From assembly GCA_038244815.1 (NCBI GenBank), contig JBBRTB010000007.1, positions 1 to 64,000 of the forward strand: 64,000 nucleotides of DNA, given 5' to 3'. Origin of the DNA: DASVHS01 sp038244815. GTDB lineage: Bacteria > Acidobacteriota > Thermoanaerobaculia > Gp7-AA8. The notes beneath the pieces were generated by a model that had not been told where the DNA came from, did not search any database, and saw only the letters and a list, made by a program, of their open reading frames with translations. The translations under genes were made by a program, and so were the position numbers. This document shows positions 1 through 8,556 of the stretch, in pieces (the stretch's first letter is position 1; each line of letters begins with the position of its first letter).

Positions 1-165
1 AGCACCAGCACCCCAGCCGGGGGGGCCGCCCCCAGGGGGTGGCCGCCCCCGGTGGGGGTTGCCCCCCCGCCCCCCCCCCCGGGGTGGGGGGGGGGGGTGG
101 GGGGGGGGGGGGGTTGGGGGTGGGGCCGGGGGGCAACCCCGCATAAACCCCCCCCCCCCCCCCCC
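1..165. other. Low-complexity G/C homopolymer tract, probable assembly or sequencing artefact
   Basis: About 165 bases made almost entirely of runs of G and C, with G runs up to about 20 and C runs of 14 or more, and no codon structure. Normal sequence begins just before the ribosome binding site of the first gene. Tracts like this are rare in real bacterial chromosomes but common at low-quality read or contig ends. I see no gene or regulatory site in it. Confidence 0.7.
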
Positions 166-198
166 ACCCACGACCCAGAACAACACGGGAGGTAACGA

Positions 199-1974
199 TT
201 GAGTGACAACGTCAGCGATTTTCTGATTCAACGCCTGCAGCAATGGGGCGTCAAACGGATCTACGGTTTTCCCGGCGACGGGATCAACGGCATCCTCGGC
301 GCTCTCGAGCGCGTCAAGGACGAGGTCGACTTCGTGCAGGTCCGCCATGAGGAGATGGCGGCATTCATGGCGTGCGCGCACGCAAAGTTCACCGGTGAGG
401 TCGGCGTGTGCATGGCCACCTCGGGGCCGGGCGCGATTCACCTGCTCAACGGGCTGTACGACGCGAAGATGGACCATCAGCCGGTCGTAGCCATCGTCGG
501 ACAGGCCTCGCGCCTGGCCATGGGAGGCTCCTATCAGCAGGAAGTCGACCTGCAGTCTCTCTTCAAGGACGTGGCCTCGGAGTACGTGCAGACGGCCATG
601 GCGCCGGGACAGATCCGCCATCTCATCGATCGCGCCTTCCGCATCGCCCTTTCCGAGCGCACCGTCACGTGCATCATCGTTCCGAACGATCTGCAGGAAG
701 TGAAAGCGGCCGAGCCACCGCGCAAACACTCCACGGTGCACTCCGGCATCGGATGGAGCTCGCCGCACGTCGTTCCGTACGAGGCCGACCTCAAACGCGC
801 GGCGGAGGCGCTCAACGCCGGCAAGCGCGTGGCCATTCTCGCGGGCATCGGTGCGGCCAAGGCCACCGACGAGCTCATCGAAGTGGCCGACATCCTCGGC
901 GCCGGCCTGGCCAAGGCGCTGCTCGGCAAGCAGGTCGTGCCGGACGATCTCCCGTTCGTCACCGGCTCCATCGGCTTGCTGGGAACGAAAGCGAGCTGGG
1001 TGCTGATGGAGGAATGCGACACGCTGCTCATGGTCGGCTCGAGTTTTCCCTACCCGGAGTTTCTGCCGGAGGAGGGACAAGCGCGCGGCGTGCAGATCGA
1101 CATCGACGGGCGAATGTTGTCGATCCGCTATCCGATGGAGGTCAATCTCAACGGCGACAGCCGCGACACGTTGAGAGCGCTGATCCCGATGCTGCGCCGC
1201 AAGACGGACCGCTCCTGGCGCGAGAAGATCGAGAAGGAGATCGAGGAGTGGTGGCGGGTGGTGGAGGCGCGGGCCATGAACTCGGCGAACCCGATCAATC
1301 CCGAGCGCGTGTTCTGGGAGCTGTCGCCGCGCCTGCCGCAGAACTGCATTCTCGCTGCCGACTCCGGAACCACGGCTTTCTTCTACGCCCGCGACCTGAA
1401 GTTCAAGCGCGGCATGTTGGGATCGCTCTCCGGGAATCTGGCCACGATGGGACCTGGTGTCCCTTACGTCATCGGTGCGAAGTTCGCGTTTCCGGACCGC
1501 ATCCCTATCGCTCTCGTCGGCGACGGCGCGTTCCAGATGAACGGCATGAACGAGATCATCACCATCTCGAAGTACTGGAAGGAGTGGAGCGATCCGCGCC
1601 TGGTGGTCTGCGTCCTCGAGAACCGCGATCTCAACATGGTGACGTGGGAAGAGCGCGTTATGGAGGGCGATCCGAGATTCAAAGCATCGCAGGCTGTGCC
1701 GGCGTTCGAGTACGCGCAGTACGCGACGTCCCTCGGCCTTCTCGGCATCCGCGTCGAGAAGCCGGAAGATATCGGAGCGGCGTGGGATCGCGCGCTCTCC
1801 GCCGACCGCCCTTGCGTGGTCTCGTTCCGCACCGATCCGGAAGTGCCGCCGCTGCCACCGCACATCACGATGGAGCAGGCCAAGAACTTCATGTCGGCGC
1901 TGCTGCAGGATCCCGCGCGCGGCTCGATGCTCAAGAACGCCATGAAGGAGATGTTCGATTCATTCCGCAAGTGA
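199..1974 (+). CDS. Thiamine-diphosphate-dependent enzyme of the pyruvate oxidase/acetolactate synthase family
   Basis: A 591-residue protein of the ThDP family that decarboxylates 2-oxo acids. It has the usual three-domain layout: the N-terminal pyrimidine-binding domain carries the catalytic Glu in RHEEMAAFMACAHAKFTG and the ATSGPG loop, the middle is a DHS-like domain, and the C-terminal pyrophosphate-binding domain carries GDGAFQMNGMNE followed by LENRDLNMVTWEE. The start is TTG with a GGAGG site about 6 nt upstream. The next gene follows after 46 nt. Family members include pyruvate oxidase, acetolactate synthase and oxalyl-CoA decarboxylase; sequence alone does not settle the substrate. 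The neighbours (sugar-acid dehydratase-like, lactate-dehydrogenase-like) favour a pyruvate or related oxo-acid over branched-chain amino-acid synthesis. No small ALS subunit lies nearby. Confidence 0.88.
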   Translation: MSDNVSDFLIQRLQQWGVKRIYGFPGDGINGILGALERVKDEVDFVQVRHEEMAAFMACAHAKFTGEVGVCMATSGPGAIHLLNGLYDAKMDHQPVVAIVGQASRLAMGGSYQQEVDLQSLFKDVASEYVQTAMAPGQIRHLIDRAFRIALSERTVTCIIVPNDLQEVKAAEPPRKHSTVHSGIGWSSPHVVPYEADLKRAAEALNAGKRVAILAGIGAAKATDELIEVADILGAGLAKALLGKQVVPDDLPFVTGSIGLLGTKASWVLMEECDTLLMVGSSFPYPEFLPEEGQARGVQIDIDGRMLSIRYPMEVNLNGDSRDTLRALIPMLRRKTDRSWREKIEKEIEEWWRVVEARAMNSANPINPERVFWELSPRLPQNCILAADSGTTAFFYARDLKFKRGMLGSLSGNLATMGPGVPYVIGAKFAFPDRIPIALVGDGAFQMNGMNEIITISKYWKEWSDPRLVVCVLENRDLNMVTWEERVMEGDPRFKASQAVPAFEYAQYATSLGLLGIRVEKPEDIGAAWDRALSADRPCVVSFRTDPEVPPLPPHITMEQAKNFMSALLQDPARGSMLKNAMKEMFDSFRK

Positions 1975-2020
1975 CAGGCCGCGGGCCGCAGGCCTCGGAC
2001 CTCGGATCGAGACGGTCGAA

Positions 2021-3085
2021 GTGTCGGCCTATCGCATTCCCACGGATGCGCCCGAGTCCGATGGCACTTACGAATGGGACTCGACGACGCTCGTTCTTGT
2101 CGAGATTGCCGCGGGCGGTCATCGAGGGATCGGATGGACGTACGCGGACGTCTCCGCGGCCACGCTGATTCAGGGGCGCTTCATCGATCTGCTCCGCGGC
2201 CGCGATGCGCTCGACGTGAGCGCGGCCTGGGCGTCCATGCTTTACGACATTCGCAACGTCGGGAGGCCGGGAGTGGCGGCGACGGCGATCTCCGCGCTCG
2301 ACAATGCACTCTGGGATCTGAAGGCGAGGCTCCTGGCCGTTCCGCTCGTGAAGCTGCTCGGCTCGTTTCGCGACTCCGTTCCGGTCTACGGCAGCGGAGG
2401 GTTCACCTCGTACACCGAAGAGCGGTTGCGAAAACAGCTCGGCGGCTGGGCGAGCGAGGGGATGTGCTTCGTGAAGATGAAAGTCGGACGGGATGCCGCG
2501 GCCGACCGCGATCGCGTGCGCGCGGCCAGAAAAGCCATCGGCGACTGCGCGCTGTTTGTCGACGCGAACGGCGCGTACACGCGCAAGCAGGCGCTGGCGC
2601 AGGCGGAGGATTTCGCGGAGTCGGGCGTGCAGTGGCTCGAGGAGCCCGTCGGGTCCGACGACCTCGACGGACTCCGCCTGATTCGCGACCGCGCGCCGGC
2701 CGGGATGAATATCGCGGCGGGCGAATACGGCTACGACCATTACTATTTTCGGAACATGATCGCAGCCGGAGCCGTCGACGTGCTGCAGGCCGACGCCACG
2801 CGCTGCTGCGGCATCAGCGGTTTTCTGCGCGCCTCGGCGCTCTGCGAGTCGTTCAACCTTCCGCTGTCATCGCACTGCGCGCCGTCGATGCATCTGCATG
2901 CCGGCTGCGCGTCGCCCCCGCTCGTGCATCTGGAGTACTTCCACGATCACGTGCGCATCGAGTCGATGCTGTTCGATGGTTTTCGCGCCGCGCGGGACGG
3001 TGTCATGACGCCCGATCTGTCGCGACCGGGACACGGGCTGGAATTCAAGAGAAAGGACGCCGAACGCTTTGTCATCGCGAAGTGA
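2021..3085 (+). CDS. Enolase-superfamily enzyme (mandelate racemase/muconate lactonizing type)
   Basis: A 354-residue cytoplasmic enzyme of the enolase superfamily, which abstracts a proton alpha to a carboxylate, usually to dehydrate or racemise a sugar acid. Visible active-site elements are the lysine motif FVKMKVGRD, the three metal ligands in VDANGAY, WLEEPV and AAGEYGYD, and a conserved His segment SSHCAPSMH. The annotated start is GTG. The reading frame continues upstream with residues (IETVEV) that look like the normal N-terminus of the family but contain no ATG, GTG or TTG, so the true initiator may be a rare codon inside 1958-2020. The stop overlaps the next gene by 17 nt. The substrate cannot be named from sequence. 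Confidence 0.87.
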   Translation: MSAYRIPTDAPESDGTYEWDSTTLVLVEIAAGGHRGIGWTYADVSAATLIQGRFIDLLRGRDALDVSAAWASMLYDIRNVGRPGVAATAISALDNALWDLKARLLAVPLVKLLGSFRDSVPVYGSGGFTSYTEERLRKQLGGWASEGMCFVKMKVGRDAAADRDRVRAARKAIGDCALFVDANGAYTRKQALAQAEDFAESGVQWLEEPVGSDDLDGLRLIRDRAPAGMNIAAGEYGYDHYYFRNMIAAGAVDVLQADATRCCGISGFLRASALCESFNLPLSSHCAPSMHLHAGCASPPLVHLEYFHDHVRIESMLFDGFRAARDGVMTPDLSRPGHGLEFKRKDAERFVIAK

Positions 3086-6029
3086 GATTCCCCGTCGCTT
3101 CGATCCCATCCGCACCGGGCGCACCGGTGGCTCCGATGCGACGCTCATCGAGCACACGGACCGCGTGCAGTCGCTCAACGTCGATGCCGCCGGCCTCGCC
3201 GCCGCACTGAAACGCGAGGTGCGCGGCGAGGTCCGCTTCGACGCCGGCTCGCGCGCGCTGTATGCGACCGACGCCTCGAACTACCGCCAGGTGCCGATCG
3301 GCGTCGTGTTGCCGTGGGACGCGGACGACGTTGTGGCCACCGTCGCTCTGGCCCGGAAGTTTGGCGCGCCGATCGTCGGCCGCGGTGGGGGCACCAGTCT
3401 GGCCGGCCAGGGCTGCAACGTCGCCGTCGTCATCGACTTCACGAAGTACATGCACGACATCGTCGAGCTCGACGCCGGCAACCGGTTCGCGCGCGTTCAT
3501 CCCGGCCTCGTCCTCGATGACCTCCGCAACGCCGCGGAAAAACATCACCTCACGTTCGGTCCCGATCCGGCCACGCACACGCACTGCACGCTCGGCGGCA
3601 TGATCGGCAACAACTCCTGCGGCGTGCATGCGCTCATGGCCGGCAAGACCGTCGACAACATCGACGAGCTCGATATCCTGCTCTACGACGGCACGCGCAT
3701 GCGCGTCGGCCCCGTCTCCGAGAGCGAGATCGACGCGTTCGTTGACAAGGGCGGGCGCATCGGCGGCATCTATCGCGACCTGCGCGCGCTGCGCGACAAA
3801 TACGGCGATCTGATTCGGGCGCGCTATCCGAAGATTCCGCGGCGGGTCTCCGGCTACAACCTCGACAGCCTCCTGCCCGAGGGGGGATTTCATCTGGCCA
3901 GAGCGCTGGTGGGATCGGAGTCGACGTGCGTGCTCGTGCTCGAAGCGAAATGCCGCCTTGTCCACTCGCCCCCTGCGCGCACGCTCGTCGTCCTCGGCTA
4001 CGAAGACATCTACACCGCGGCCGATCACGTTCCGGAGATCCTCGAGTACAAGCCGATCGGTCTCGAAGGCATCGACGACCGTCTCGTCAGCGACATGAAG
4101 AAAAAGCACCTCCATCCCGGCGATGCCCGTCTCCTGCCGGAGGGGCGCGGCTGGCTGCTGGTCGAGTTCGGCGGCGACGACAAGGACGAGTCGGACGCGA
4201 ACGCGAAGAAGATGATGGAGGCGCTGAAGAGCGCCAAACCCCGTCCGTCGATGAAGCTCTATGACGACGCGCGCGAGGAAACGACTGTCTGGCAGATCCG
4301 TGAGTCGGGTCTCGGAGCCACGGCCAACGTGCCCGGTCAGTCGTTGACCTGGGAAGGGTGGGAAGACTCGGCCGTGCATCCCGATAAGCTCGGCGGCTAC
4401 CTGCGCGATCTCCGCAAGCTCTTCGAACGCTATGACTACGGATGCGATCTCTACGGGCACTTCGGCCAGGGATGCGTCCACACGCGCATCGACTTCGACC
4501 TCGAGACCGCGCCCGGCATCAGGAAGTTCCGATCGTTTCTCGATGACGCCGCCGACCTCGTCGTCTCTTACGGCGGATCGCTTTCGGGCGAGCATGGCGA
4601 CGGGCAGTCGAAGGCAGACATGCTCCCGAAGATGTTCGGACCGGAACTGATCGAAGCCTTTCGCGAATTCAAGTCGATCTGGGATCCCGACTGGAAGATG
4701 AATCCCGGAAAAGTCGTCCAGCCGTATCACCCGACGGAGAACCTGAGACTGGGCGCCGATTACCGGCCCTGGTCACCGAAGACGCACTTTCAGTTCCCTG
4801 ACGACGAGGGACGTTTCGACCGCGCCGTGCTCCGCTGTGTCGGAGTGGGCGAGTGCCGCCGCTTCGACACCGGCGTCATGTGTCCGAGCTACATGGTCAC
4901 GCGCGAGGAGGAGGATGCCACGCGCGGCCGCGCCCATCTGCTGTTCGAGATGTTCCAGGGGCGGGAGATCCCGGCGTCGTGGAACAACGAATCGGTAAGG
5001 CATTCGCTCGATCTCTGTCTGGCCTGCAAAGGGTGCAAGGGCGACTGCCCGGTGAACGTCGACATGGCCACGTACAAGGCCGAGTTCCTGTCGCATTACT
5101 ACGAGTGGAAGCTGCGCCCGCCCCACGCGTACGCCATGGGGTGGATCGAGCGCTGGTCGCGTCTGGCGTCGATGGCGCCGCGTCTCGCCAATCTCAGCAT
5201 GCGCCTCCCTTTCGTGAAGTCGCTCGCCCAGATCTCGCCGCATCGCCGGATGCCGCGCTACGCAGGCCAGACGTTCGTGAACGCCTTCCGCAAGCGCGGC
5301 CACCCGGCAACCCGGAAACCCGGCAACCCGGTGATGTTATGGCCCGACACGTTCAACAACTATTTCCATCCGCAGACTGCCATGTCGGCCGTGGAAGTGC
5401 TGGAACGGCTGGGCTATCAGGTCAGCATCCCCAGGCAGCATCTCTGTTGCGGGCGCCCGCTCTACGACTTCGGATTCCTGCGTCTGGCCAAGCGGCGTCT
5501 GCGCGAGATCATGCGCGCGTTGCGCCCGGAGCTGGAGCGAGGGATTCCGATCATCGGACTGGAGCCGAGCTGCGTGTCGGTCTTTCGCGACGAGCTCCAC
5601 GGTCTCTTTCCCACCAGCGAGGACGCCAAACGCCTCGGCAATCTCGTGTTCACGCTCAGCGAGTTTCTCGATCGCGAAAAGTGCGATCTGCCGCGGCTCG
5701 ACCGCCAGGCGCTCGTGCAGGCCCACTGTCATCACCACTCCATCATGAAGTTCGACGCCGAGGAGTCGGTGATGAAGAAGATGGGGCTGCGGTTCGAGCG
5801 ACCCGATTCCGGTTGTTGTGGCATGGCTGGTGCGTTCGGCTTCGTGCGCGACAACTACGAGGTCTCCATGCGCATCGGGGAGAGGCTGCTTCTGCCGAAA
5901 GTCCGGGCGGCATCGCACGAGACGCTGATCATCGCTGACGGCTTCAGTTGCCGCGAGCAGATCGAGCAGACCACCAGCCGCCGGGCGCTGCATCTGGCCG
6001 AGGTATTACGGATGGCGTATGGCGGATGA
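3069..6029 (+). CDS. FAD-linked oxidase fused to Fe-S/CCG-domain dehydrogenase (D-lactate/glycolate dehydrogenase-like)
   Basis: A 986-residue fusion of a GlcD-like flavin domain with a GlpC-like iron-sulfur domain. The FAD-binding PCMH fold contains IVGRGGGTSLAGQG and GPDPATHTHCTLGGMIGNNSCG. The C-terminal third carries ferredoxin-type cysteines (CLACKGCKGDCPVNV, with CVGVGECRRF before it) and two CCG-type segments (HLCCGRPLYDFGF and DSGCCGMAGAFGF). Such proteins oxidise 2-hydroxy acids and pass electrons to the quinone pool at the membrane. The TTG start overlaps the upstream gene by 17 nt; GTG or other downstream starts are possible because the first 30 residues are not conserved-looking. 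Overlap on both sides indicates co-translation. Residues around 5301-5331 are encoded by a short tandem repeat. Confidence 0.88.
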   Translation: MSSRSEIPRRFDPIRTGRTGGSDATLIEHTDRVQSLNVDAAGLAAALKREVRGEVRFDAGSRALYATDASNYRQVPIGVVLPWDADDVVATVALARKFGAPIVGRGGGTSLAGQGCNVAVVIDFTKYMHDIVELDAGNRFARVHPGLVLDDLRNAAEKHHLTFGPDPATHTHCTLGGMIGNNSCGVHALMAGKTVDNIDELDILLYDGTRMRVGPVSESEIDAFVDKGGRIGGIYRDLRALRDKYGDLIRARYPKIPRRVSGYNLDSLLPEGGFHLARALVGSESTCVLVLEAKCRLVHSPPARTLVVLGYEDIYTAADHVPEILEYKPIGLEGIDDRLVSDMKKKHLHPGDARLLPEGRGWLLVEFGGDDKDESDANAKKMMEALKSAKPRPSMKLYDDAREETTVWQIRESGLGATANVPGQSLTWEGWEDSAVHPDKLGGYLRDLRKLFERYDYGCDLYGHFGQGCVHTRIDFDLETAPGIRKFRSFLDDAADLVVSYGGSLSGEHGDGQSKADMLPKMFGPELIEAFREFKSIWDPDWKMNPGKVVQPYHPTENLRLGADYRPWSPKTHFQFPDDEGRFDRAVLRCVGVGECRRFDTGVMCPSYMVTREEEDATRGRAHLLFEMFQGREIPASWNNESVRHSLDLCLACKGCKGDCPVNVDMATYKAEFLSHYYEWKLRPPHAYAMGWIERWSRLASMAPRLANLSMRLPFVKSLAQISPHRRMPRYAGQTFVNAFRKRGHPATRKPGNPVMLWPDTFNNYFHPQTAMSAVEVLERLGYQVSIPRQHLCCGRPLYDFGFLRLAKRRLREIMRALRPELERGIPIIGLEPSCVSVFRDELHGLFPTSEDAKRLGNLVFTLSEFLDREKCDLPRLDRQALVQAHCHHHSIMKFDAEESVMKKMGLRFERPDSGCCGMAGAFGFVRDNYEVSMRIGERLLLPKVRAASHETLIIADGFSCREQIEQTTSRRALHLAEVLRMAYGG
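5301..5331. repeat. Short CAACCCGG-type tandem repeat inside a coding region
   Basis: Three to four imperfect copies of a 9-11 nt unit (cacccggcaa/cccggaaa/cccggcaac/ccgg) lie inside the FAD/Fe-S dehydrogenase gene, encoding an H-P-A-T-R-K-P-G-N-P linker just before the CCG region. A similar CAACCCGT series occurs in non-coding DNA near 31645-31665. The repeat keeps the frame. Confidence 0.6.
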
Positions 6030-7881
6030 GCAGCCGCTGATCGGCGATTACGCGCTGATCGGAGACTCGCGCTCGGCCGCGCTCGTGTCGAAACACGGAT
6101 CGATCGACTGGCTGTGTTGGCCTCGCTTCGACAGCCGTTCTGTCTTCGCGCGGATTCTCGACTGCGGTCGCGGCGGGTTCTTCTCTCTTGCACCGGCGGT
6201 CGCGTTTCACGCGCGCAGACGCTACATCGACGACACGAATGTTCTCGAGACCACGTACGAGACTGACGGCGGTTCGGTGCGCGTGCTCGACCTCATGCCG
6301 GCGCTCACGGAAGCGCAGAAGCATCAGCGGCTGGCGCCGTTCCGGCAGTTGATGCGGCGCGTCGAGGGCCTGTCCGGTGATGTGCCGATGCAGGCGGTCT
6401 TCGAGCCGCGGCCCGACTACGCGCGCGTCGTGCCCAAGCTCGAGCTTGTCCGCGGCGACACCGTCTGGTGCGCGGCTGGACCTTCCGTGTTTCATCTGCG
6501 CACGAACGTCGAGATCGAAGTCGAGGATGCCCGCGCCACGGCCGCCTTTTGCGTGCGATCGGGCCAGCGACAGCACTTCTCGCTGTCGTACGAGACCCAT
6601 GCGCCGGCCGTGTTCGCGAACATCGGCGAGGAGGCGGACCGGGAAATTGACGAGACCATCGCGTTCTGGCAGCAGTGGTCCTCGCACCTCGGGTACGACG
6701 GGCCCTATCGCGATCGCGTGTTACGCAGCGCGCTCACGCTCAAGATGCTGGCCTACGCACCATCGGGAGGCATCGTGGCCGCGCCGACCACTTCTCTGCC
6801 GGAGAAGATCGGCGGCGTGCGCAACTGGGACTATCGCTACTGCTGGCTGCGCGACGCCTCCTTCACGGTGGGTGCGCTTTACGACTGCGGTTTCGACGTG
6901 GAAGGAGGCGCGTTCGTCAACTGGCTGTTGTACGCGACGCGGCTCACGCACCCCAACCTGCAAGTTCTCTACGACGTTTTTGGCGAGTCGCGGCTTCCGG
7001 AGCGAACGCTGGATCATCTATCCGGTTATGCCGGGTCGCGACCGGTGCGGATCGGGAACGACGCGCGCAAGCAGTTTCAACTCGACGTCTACGGCGAGAT
7101 CCTCGGTGCGGTAGAGGAGTTCACGGACCGCGGCGAAGCGCTCGACCGCGACACGAGAAATCTCGTCGGGTCGCTTGCCGACCTCGTGGTCCGGCGATGG
7201 CGCGAACCCGACAGCGGCATCTGGGAGAAGAGGTCCGGGGTCAAACAGCACGTGCACGCGAAGATCATGGCCTGGTCCGCGCTCGACTGCGCCGTTCGCC
7301 TCGTGGAGAAGGGAAGGCTGCACGCCGACGCCGCGCCCTGGCGCGGCGCGAGGGACGACATCAAGACGGAAGTGCTGGCACGCGGCTTCAATCGGGAGCT
7401 GAACAGCTTTGTGGCAACGTACGACAGTGACGAGCTCGATGCCAGCCTTCTCTACGCGTCCCGCGTCGGCTTTCTCGAAGGCCACGATCCGCGCCTGGTT
7501 GGCACCATCGAGGCCATCCGCCGTTTTCTCGGCCACGACGATCTCCTGTTTCGTTACGAGATGCGGACCGACGACGGCCTGCCGCCGGGAGAAGGTGCGT
7601 TCCTGGCCTGCAGTTTCTGGTTGGTCGAAGCCCTGGCCATCGCCAGCAGGATCGACGAAGCGCGCGCTCTCTTCGAAAAGCTATTGTCGCGCGCGAACGA
7701 CCTCGGTCTCTACTCGGAAGAGATCGAAGTCCAGTCGGGTGCGCTCACCGGGAACTTTCCGCAGGCGCTCACCCACATCGGACTGATGAATGCGGCGCTC
7801 GTTCTGGAAAGGCCGGTGCCGCGGGGCAGACAGCGCGAAGCGCAATTGTTTGATGCCCATACTTCGAACCAGCAAGGCTGA
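6019..7881 (+). CDS. GH15-family glucoamylase/trehalase-like glycoside hydrolase
   Basis: A 620-residue cytoplasmic-looking protein (no signal peptide) of glycoside hydrolase family 15, which inverts alpha-glucosidic bonds in maltodextrins or trehalose. It has the N-terminal beta-sandwich start typical of the family (PLIGDYALIGD, GSIDWLCWPRFDS) and the (alpha/alpha)6 catalytic barrel with NWDYRYCWLRDASFTVGAL. The probable general acid is Glu in DSGIWEKRSG and the general base is Glu in PPGEGAFLACSFWLVEAL. The ATG overlaps the previous gene by 11 nt, so this closes the four-gene run. It converges on the lipoprotein gene, with only about 10 nt between the stops. Confidence 0.9.
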   Translation: MADEQPLIGDYALIGDSRSAALVSKHGSIDWLCWPRFDSRSVFARILDCGRGGFFSLAPAVAFHARRRYIDDTNVLETTYETDGGSVRVLDLMPALTEAQKHQRLAPFRQLMRRVEGLSGDVPMQAVFEPRPDYARVVPKLELVRGDTVWCAAGPSVFHLRTNVEIEVEDARATAAFCVRSGQRQHFSLSYETHAPAVFANIGEEADREIDETIAFWQQWSSHLGYDGPYRDRVLRSALTLKMLAYAPSGGIVAAPTTSLPEKIGGVRNWDYRYCWLRDASFTVGALYDCGFDVEGGAFVNWLLYATRLTHPNLQVLYDVFGESRLPERTLDHLSGYAGSRPVRIGNDARKQFQLDVYGEILGAVEEFTDRGEALDRDTRNLVGSLADLVVRRWREPDSGIWEKRSGVKQHVHAKIMAWSALDCAVRLVEKGRLHADAAPWRGARDDIKTEVLARGFNRELNSFVATYDSDELDASLLYASRVGFLEGHDPRLVGTIEAIRRFLGHDDLLFRYEMRTDDGLPPGEGAFLACSFWLVEALAIASRIDEARALFEKLLSRANDLGLYSEEIEVQSGALTGNFPQALTHIGLMNAALVLERPVPRGRQREAQLFDAHTSNQQG

Positions 7882-7891
7882 CTGACCGGAA

Positions 7892-8464
7892 TCAGCGGCG
7901 GTGCGGCGGTTGGCCGGGCACATAGGTCCTGACCGTCACGCCGCGATCGTTCCGGCCGGCAAGACGCACCCGGTATTGCCGGTCGAGGAGATCGATCTGG
8001 AAAAAGAGGGTCTGGCCGGGGCCGACGGCCGGCGTGGTGACGGTTTGCGTCGAGCCGGCGAACTCGATCGTCCGCGGTTGCGAGGTCTTGTTCTCGATGT
8101 GAAAGGCCGTGTTCGTCCGCGGGATCAACCGTCGCATCTCGATGTGATCCGCAAAGACGCGAACCAGTTCCATCGCCGCGACCCGATCGTGCGGCGCCGG
8201 GCTGCCGGAGGTCGTGACTTCGGGGGTTGCGCCGATGGTGACGGTGGTCAGTGCCGGGCGACCCTGGGCCGGTGACATCGTCGTGCTGTTCGTCTCGGGC
8301 GATGCGGGGCTGCACGCGAACATGGTCATCGTTGTGGCAACGAGCGCCGCGACCAGCAATCGGCGGCGCCACGGCGACGGCCGATGGCGCCGGAGATGCC
8401 TCGTTGCGCGCTGGTGACCGGCGATCGAAGGACTGTGTGCAGACTCAATCGTTGCGGCGCGCAC
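7892..8464 (-). CDS. Putative lipoprotein of unknown function
   Basis: A predicted exported protein of up to 190 residues. An Arg-rich segment (WRRR) is followed by a hydrophobic stretch ending in TMTMFAC, a plausible lipobox, so the mature protein would be about 140 residues anchored by Cys. The mature part is Ser/Thr/Pro-rich and then mostly beta-type (FHIENKTSQPRTIEFAG, GQTLFFQIDLLDRQYRVRL). No family was recognised. The only annotated start is GTG at 8464 without a visible ribosome binding site; a TTG just before the hydrophobic stretch would give a more normal signal peptide. The start is therefore uncertain. It lies downstream of pal on the same strand, separated by a large hairpin. Confidence 0.6.
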   Translation of the reverse strand: MRAATIESAHSPSIAGHQRATRHLRRHRPSPWRRRLLVAALVATTMTMFACSPASPETNSTTMSPAQGRPALTTVTIGATPEVTTSGSPAPHDRVAAMELVRVFADHIEMRRLIPRTNTAFHIENKTSQPRTIEFAGSTQTVTTPAVGPGQTLFFQIDLLDRQYRVRLAGRNDRGVTVRTYVPGQPPHRR

Positions 8465-8483
8465 GTTGGAAGTGCTTGCAATC

Positions 8484-8528
8484 TGTCAGCCAGAGGTGCG
8501 TGGAGATCCACACACCTCTGGGCTGACA
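8484..8528. repeat. 45-nt near-perfect inverted repeat (hairpin) between pal and a lipoprotein gene
   Basis: The arms TGTCAGCC-AGAGGTG-GTGGA and TCCAC-CACCTCT-GGCTGACA pair with one bulge and one mismatch around a 2-nt GA loop. It lies just downstream of the pal stop on the minus strand. No T-run follows on either strand, so it is either a non-canonical terminator/mRNA stabiliser or an interspersed palindromic repeat. Confidence 0.75.
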
Positions 8529-8556
8529 CGGAGCGGCGGCGGTCAGTGCCGTGCGC

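Noticed and set aside
408..2168. A 586-codon open frame on the plus strand overlapping the ThDP enzyme gene
   Set aside because: It is an out-of-frame shadow rich in Arg/His/Gly, typical of GC-rich DNA. The overlapped frame has clear family motifs.
3072..4730. A 552-codon antisense open frame over the FAD/Fe-S dehydrogenase
   Set aside because: No domain, start signal or codon pattern supports it; the sense frame encodes FAD and Fe-S motifs throughout.
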